From Actinomycetes bacterium (GTDB taxonomy: Bacteria > Actinomycetota > Aquicultoria > CAJVYJ01 > JAUVQD01): a DNA stretch of 7,167 bases. The translations under genes were made by a program, and so were the position numbers. The notes beneath the pieces are model-generated. The model did no database searches. It had not been told where the DNA came from and saw only the letters and a list, made by a program, of their open reading frames with translations. Location of the stretch: NCBI GenBank assembly GCA_030598355.1, contig JAUVQD010000066.1, positions 1 through 7,167 of the forward strand. The letters are read 5' to 3'. Below are positions 5,478 to 7,167 of this stretch, piece by piece (the stretch's first letter is position 1; each line of letters begins with the position of its first letter).

Positions 5478-7167
5478 ATGAAAGAAATCTGTAAAAGCGT
5501 AAAGTCAGTTGGCATAATAACCCTGACGGCGATTAGTTTTGCGCTGTTTTTCTTTTTCCAATCGCCGCAAGCCGCCGAAGCCGTGACTGTCACGGTTGCT
5601 CCAACAAATACGGCTCCAGCGAGCATTAGCCAGGGCGGTAAAAATGATTTTGTCAGGTTTGAGCTGACAACTGACGCCGGGACGGCATCATGGCTGGGTA
5701 TTAGCGTTAGTATTACCGGCACGGCGGCAGACGGCGATATCAGCAAGGTTTTCATATATAAATCAGTTGACGCGAACTGGGCAAATACAGATTTGGTTAT
5801 TGGTCAGGGAAACGTTTCCGGCGGAGTCGCTAATATTACTCTTAGTGAATCTCAGCTGATTTCGACAGCAGTCACCTGGCGGTATTTTATTGTCTACTCC
5901 ATATCAAGCTCGGCCAATATAAGTAAGACAGTCGGTGCTCAGCTCGTTTCTCCCGGGTCGGTCTCTTTTGACATTAATTCTCCGGACACAATGGCTAATA
6001 CGAATCTTCCTTTTTCTTCGGGTACGGCAAATATTGACGAGGCCCCGGACAAGATGAAAATGCGTGGTTTTAACGATGTGCCCTCCAGTATCGCAAAGCC
6101 TATAGCTGGGCAGACCAGGCTCCAATCGATGTTGAAACTTCGGCCGAGAATGGAAAGCAAAAACACTACCTGGACCGCTGTTCGTGTCCAGCGCACCGGT
6201 ACTTCCAGCGACGCCTGGATAGATAGCGTTAAGATATACGACGCCAGCGGCACCACCGAATTTGATCCCAGCACAAGTGTTCTCCTTGGAACCGGGGCCA
6301 TCGACACGACAATTACGCTGTCTCCAACGCCGTCAATTTCGACTACGTCCAGTGGCTTCTACTATGTTGTCTTTGAAATCAACGATCAAGCCACAGTCGG
6401 TTCGACAATCGGCGCTCGTATTGTTAACCAATCATATGTTGTCGTTGGAGCTCCGGACACCGTCGCGAGCCTAAAGAACCTGGATTCAAAAAAAGCAACT
6501 TTTGTCGGCAATCCCCATGGCTCACCAGGTAATATTGGGGCCTATGTCAACACAAATTATTGTTCAGCCTGTCACAACACCCATATGGCCCGCCAAAACC
6601 GGCGAATTCTAAATAAATTATTTACCAGTGATCCATCCGTTGTTAATAATAATCCGGCCAGCGTATACAACGCACTCTGTTTTAGTTGTCATGATGGGAC
6701 TGGGTCTTCCATTGACATTAAGGCTGATTATGACGCCGATGCAAGCGCCAAGCAGAAAGGGTCCGGTGACGCATCAGAATCGGTCACCTCCCCCGGGCAC
6801 ATGACAGACCAAACCGGAAGCGTTTCAGGGGGCTATTTATCAAACCTCACCTATAATGCCGGCACCAAGTTGCCGTGTATGGTATGTCACGATGTCCATC
6901 AGTCAAGAAATAACAACTATTTCATGCTTGCCGACGGACTCTATGAGTACGCCGCTTCCACTTCTGAGACAACGACAAATAACGCGGCCTCTTATTATTG
7001 GGACTCGTCCTCCACAGTTTGGGGGTCGTCATCGGAAGACGCGTACACTCGGAGAAAAAGATGCGAGGTCTGCCATCGTAACGCGGTTGGAACATCTGAC
7101 ACAACCAGTACTTCAGGGACAGGGGCTTGGATTGACGGCAAAAGCGTTGTGGTCGGTATAGACCTCG
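5478..7167 (+). CDS. large secreted multiheme cytochrome with tandem N-terminal beta domains, 3' end outside the window (module 2)
   Basis: Open without a stop from ATG 5478 to the right edge: 563 whole codons. A signal peptide (SVGIITLTAISFALFFFF, cleavage likely after AEA at residue 35) leads to two homologous beta-rich domains, about 36-187 and 192-342. Matching landmarks include DISKVFIYK (87-95) with WIDSVKIYD (247-255), WRYFIVYSI with FYYVVFEIN, TVGAQLV with TIGARIV, and SPDTMA with APDTVA. Heme sites follow: CSACH (362-366), CFSCH (401-405), CMVCH (467-471) and CEVCH (529-533), with nearby histidines (CSACHNTH, CMVCHDVH). They match the first four heme sites of the cytochrome at 1581-2525 in order, so more hemes are expected beyond the edge. 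It is an exported electron carrier whose N-terminal domains may mediate surface attachment or assembly (inference). It has its own promoter and a long leader. An upstream in-frame TTG (5445) would add 11 residues and spoil the signal peptide. Confidence 0.92.
   Translation, partial: MKEICKSVKSVGIITLTAISFALFFFFQSPQAAEAVTVTVAPTNTAPASISQGGKNDFVRFELTTDAGTASWLGISVSITGTAADGDISKVFIYKSVDANWANTDLVIGQGNVSGGVANITLSESQLISTAVTWRYFIVYSISSSANISKTVGAQLVSPGSVSFDINSPDTMANTNLPFSSGTANIDEAPDKMKMRGFNDVPSSIAKPIAGQTRLQSMLKLRPRMESKNTTWTAVRVQRTGTSSDAWIDSVKIYDASGTTEFDPSTSVLLGTGAIDTTITLSPTPSISTTSSGFYYVVFEINDQATVGSTIGARIVNQSYVVVGAPDTVASLKNLDSKKATFVGNPHGSPGNIGAYVNTNYCSACHNTHMARQNRRILNKLFTSDPSVVNNNPASVYNALCFSCHDGTGSSIDIKADYDADASAKQKGSGDASESVTSPGHMTDQTGSVSGGYLSNLTYNAGTKLPCMVCHDVHQSRNNNYFMLADGLYEYAASTSETTTNNAASYYWDSSSTVWGSSSEDAYTRRKRCEVCHRNAVGTSDTTSTSGTGAWIDGKSVVVGIDL

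Noticed and set aside
5411..6307. Minus-strand frames of 114 and 122 codons opposite the large cytochrome
   Set aside because: The plus strand here is one uninterrupted frame with signal peptide, duplicated domains and hemes; the minus frames are shadows.
6856..7161. Plus-strand frame of 101 codons near the right edge
   Set aside because: It is out of frame with the heme motifs at 6876 and 7062, which belong to the long open frame from 5478.

Overview
The window is an accessory-type locus from an anaerobic, probably subsurface or sediment bacterium that makes large exported multiheme c-type cytochromes. Evidence for this is two secreted proteins with at least ten CXXCH-type heme sites between them, flanked by membrane-anchored NHL beta-propeller and TPR proteins. 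Base composition is moderate. Promoters are sigma70-like and starts are mostly SD-driven. No taxonomic marker gene is present. Similar multiheme/NHL/TPR mixes are known from deep-branching Actinobacteriota, Desulfobacterota (Geobacter-type) and Nitrospirota, and I cannot choose among them.

Layout. Module 1 (1-2525, + strand) is a tight gene string. It starts with a TPR protein whose start lies left of the window, followed 6 bases later by an NHL-repeat protein and 9 bases later by a six-heme secreted cytochrome. A small single-pass membrane protein gene (2522-2725) converges on it from the - strand, overlapping its stop by 4 bases. The 2726-2879 gap is a divergent regulatory region with two good sigma70-like promoters facing away from each other, 37 bases apart. 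Module 2 (2880-7167, + strand) begins with a second NHL protein, probably starting at a non-canonical AUU codon at 2880. Next comes a second membrane TPR protein carrying two extra beta-sandwich domains. After a 264-base spacer with its own promoter and a foldable leader comes a very large secreted cytochrome (5478 to beyond the right edge). It has two tandem homologous beta domains and then at least four hemes.

The central observation is that the locus holds two versions of the same three-part set: membrane-anchored TPR, membrane-anchored NHL propeller and exported multiheme cytochrome. The TPR and NHL genes are in opposite order in the two sets. The first four heme sites of the two cytochromes match one-to-one in local sequence. 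My inference is that each TPR/NHL pair serves its neighbouring cytochrome outside the membrane, in heme loading, folding, assembly or anchoring, and that the cytochromes carry electrons toward the cell exterior. The sequence does not prove this.

No tRNA, rRNA, CRISPR array, insertion sequence or convincing intrinsic terminator was seen.
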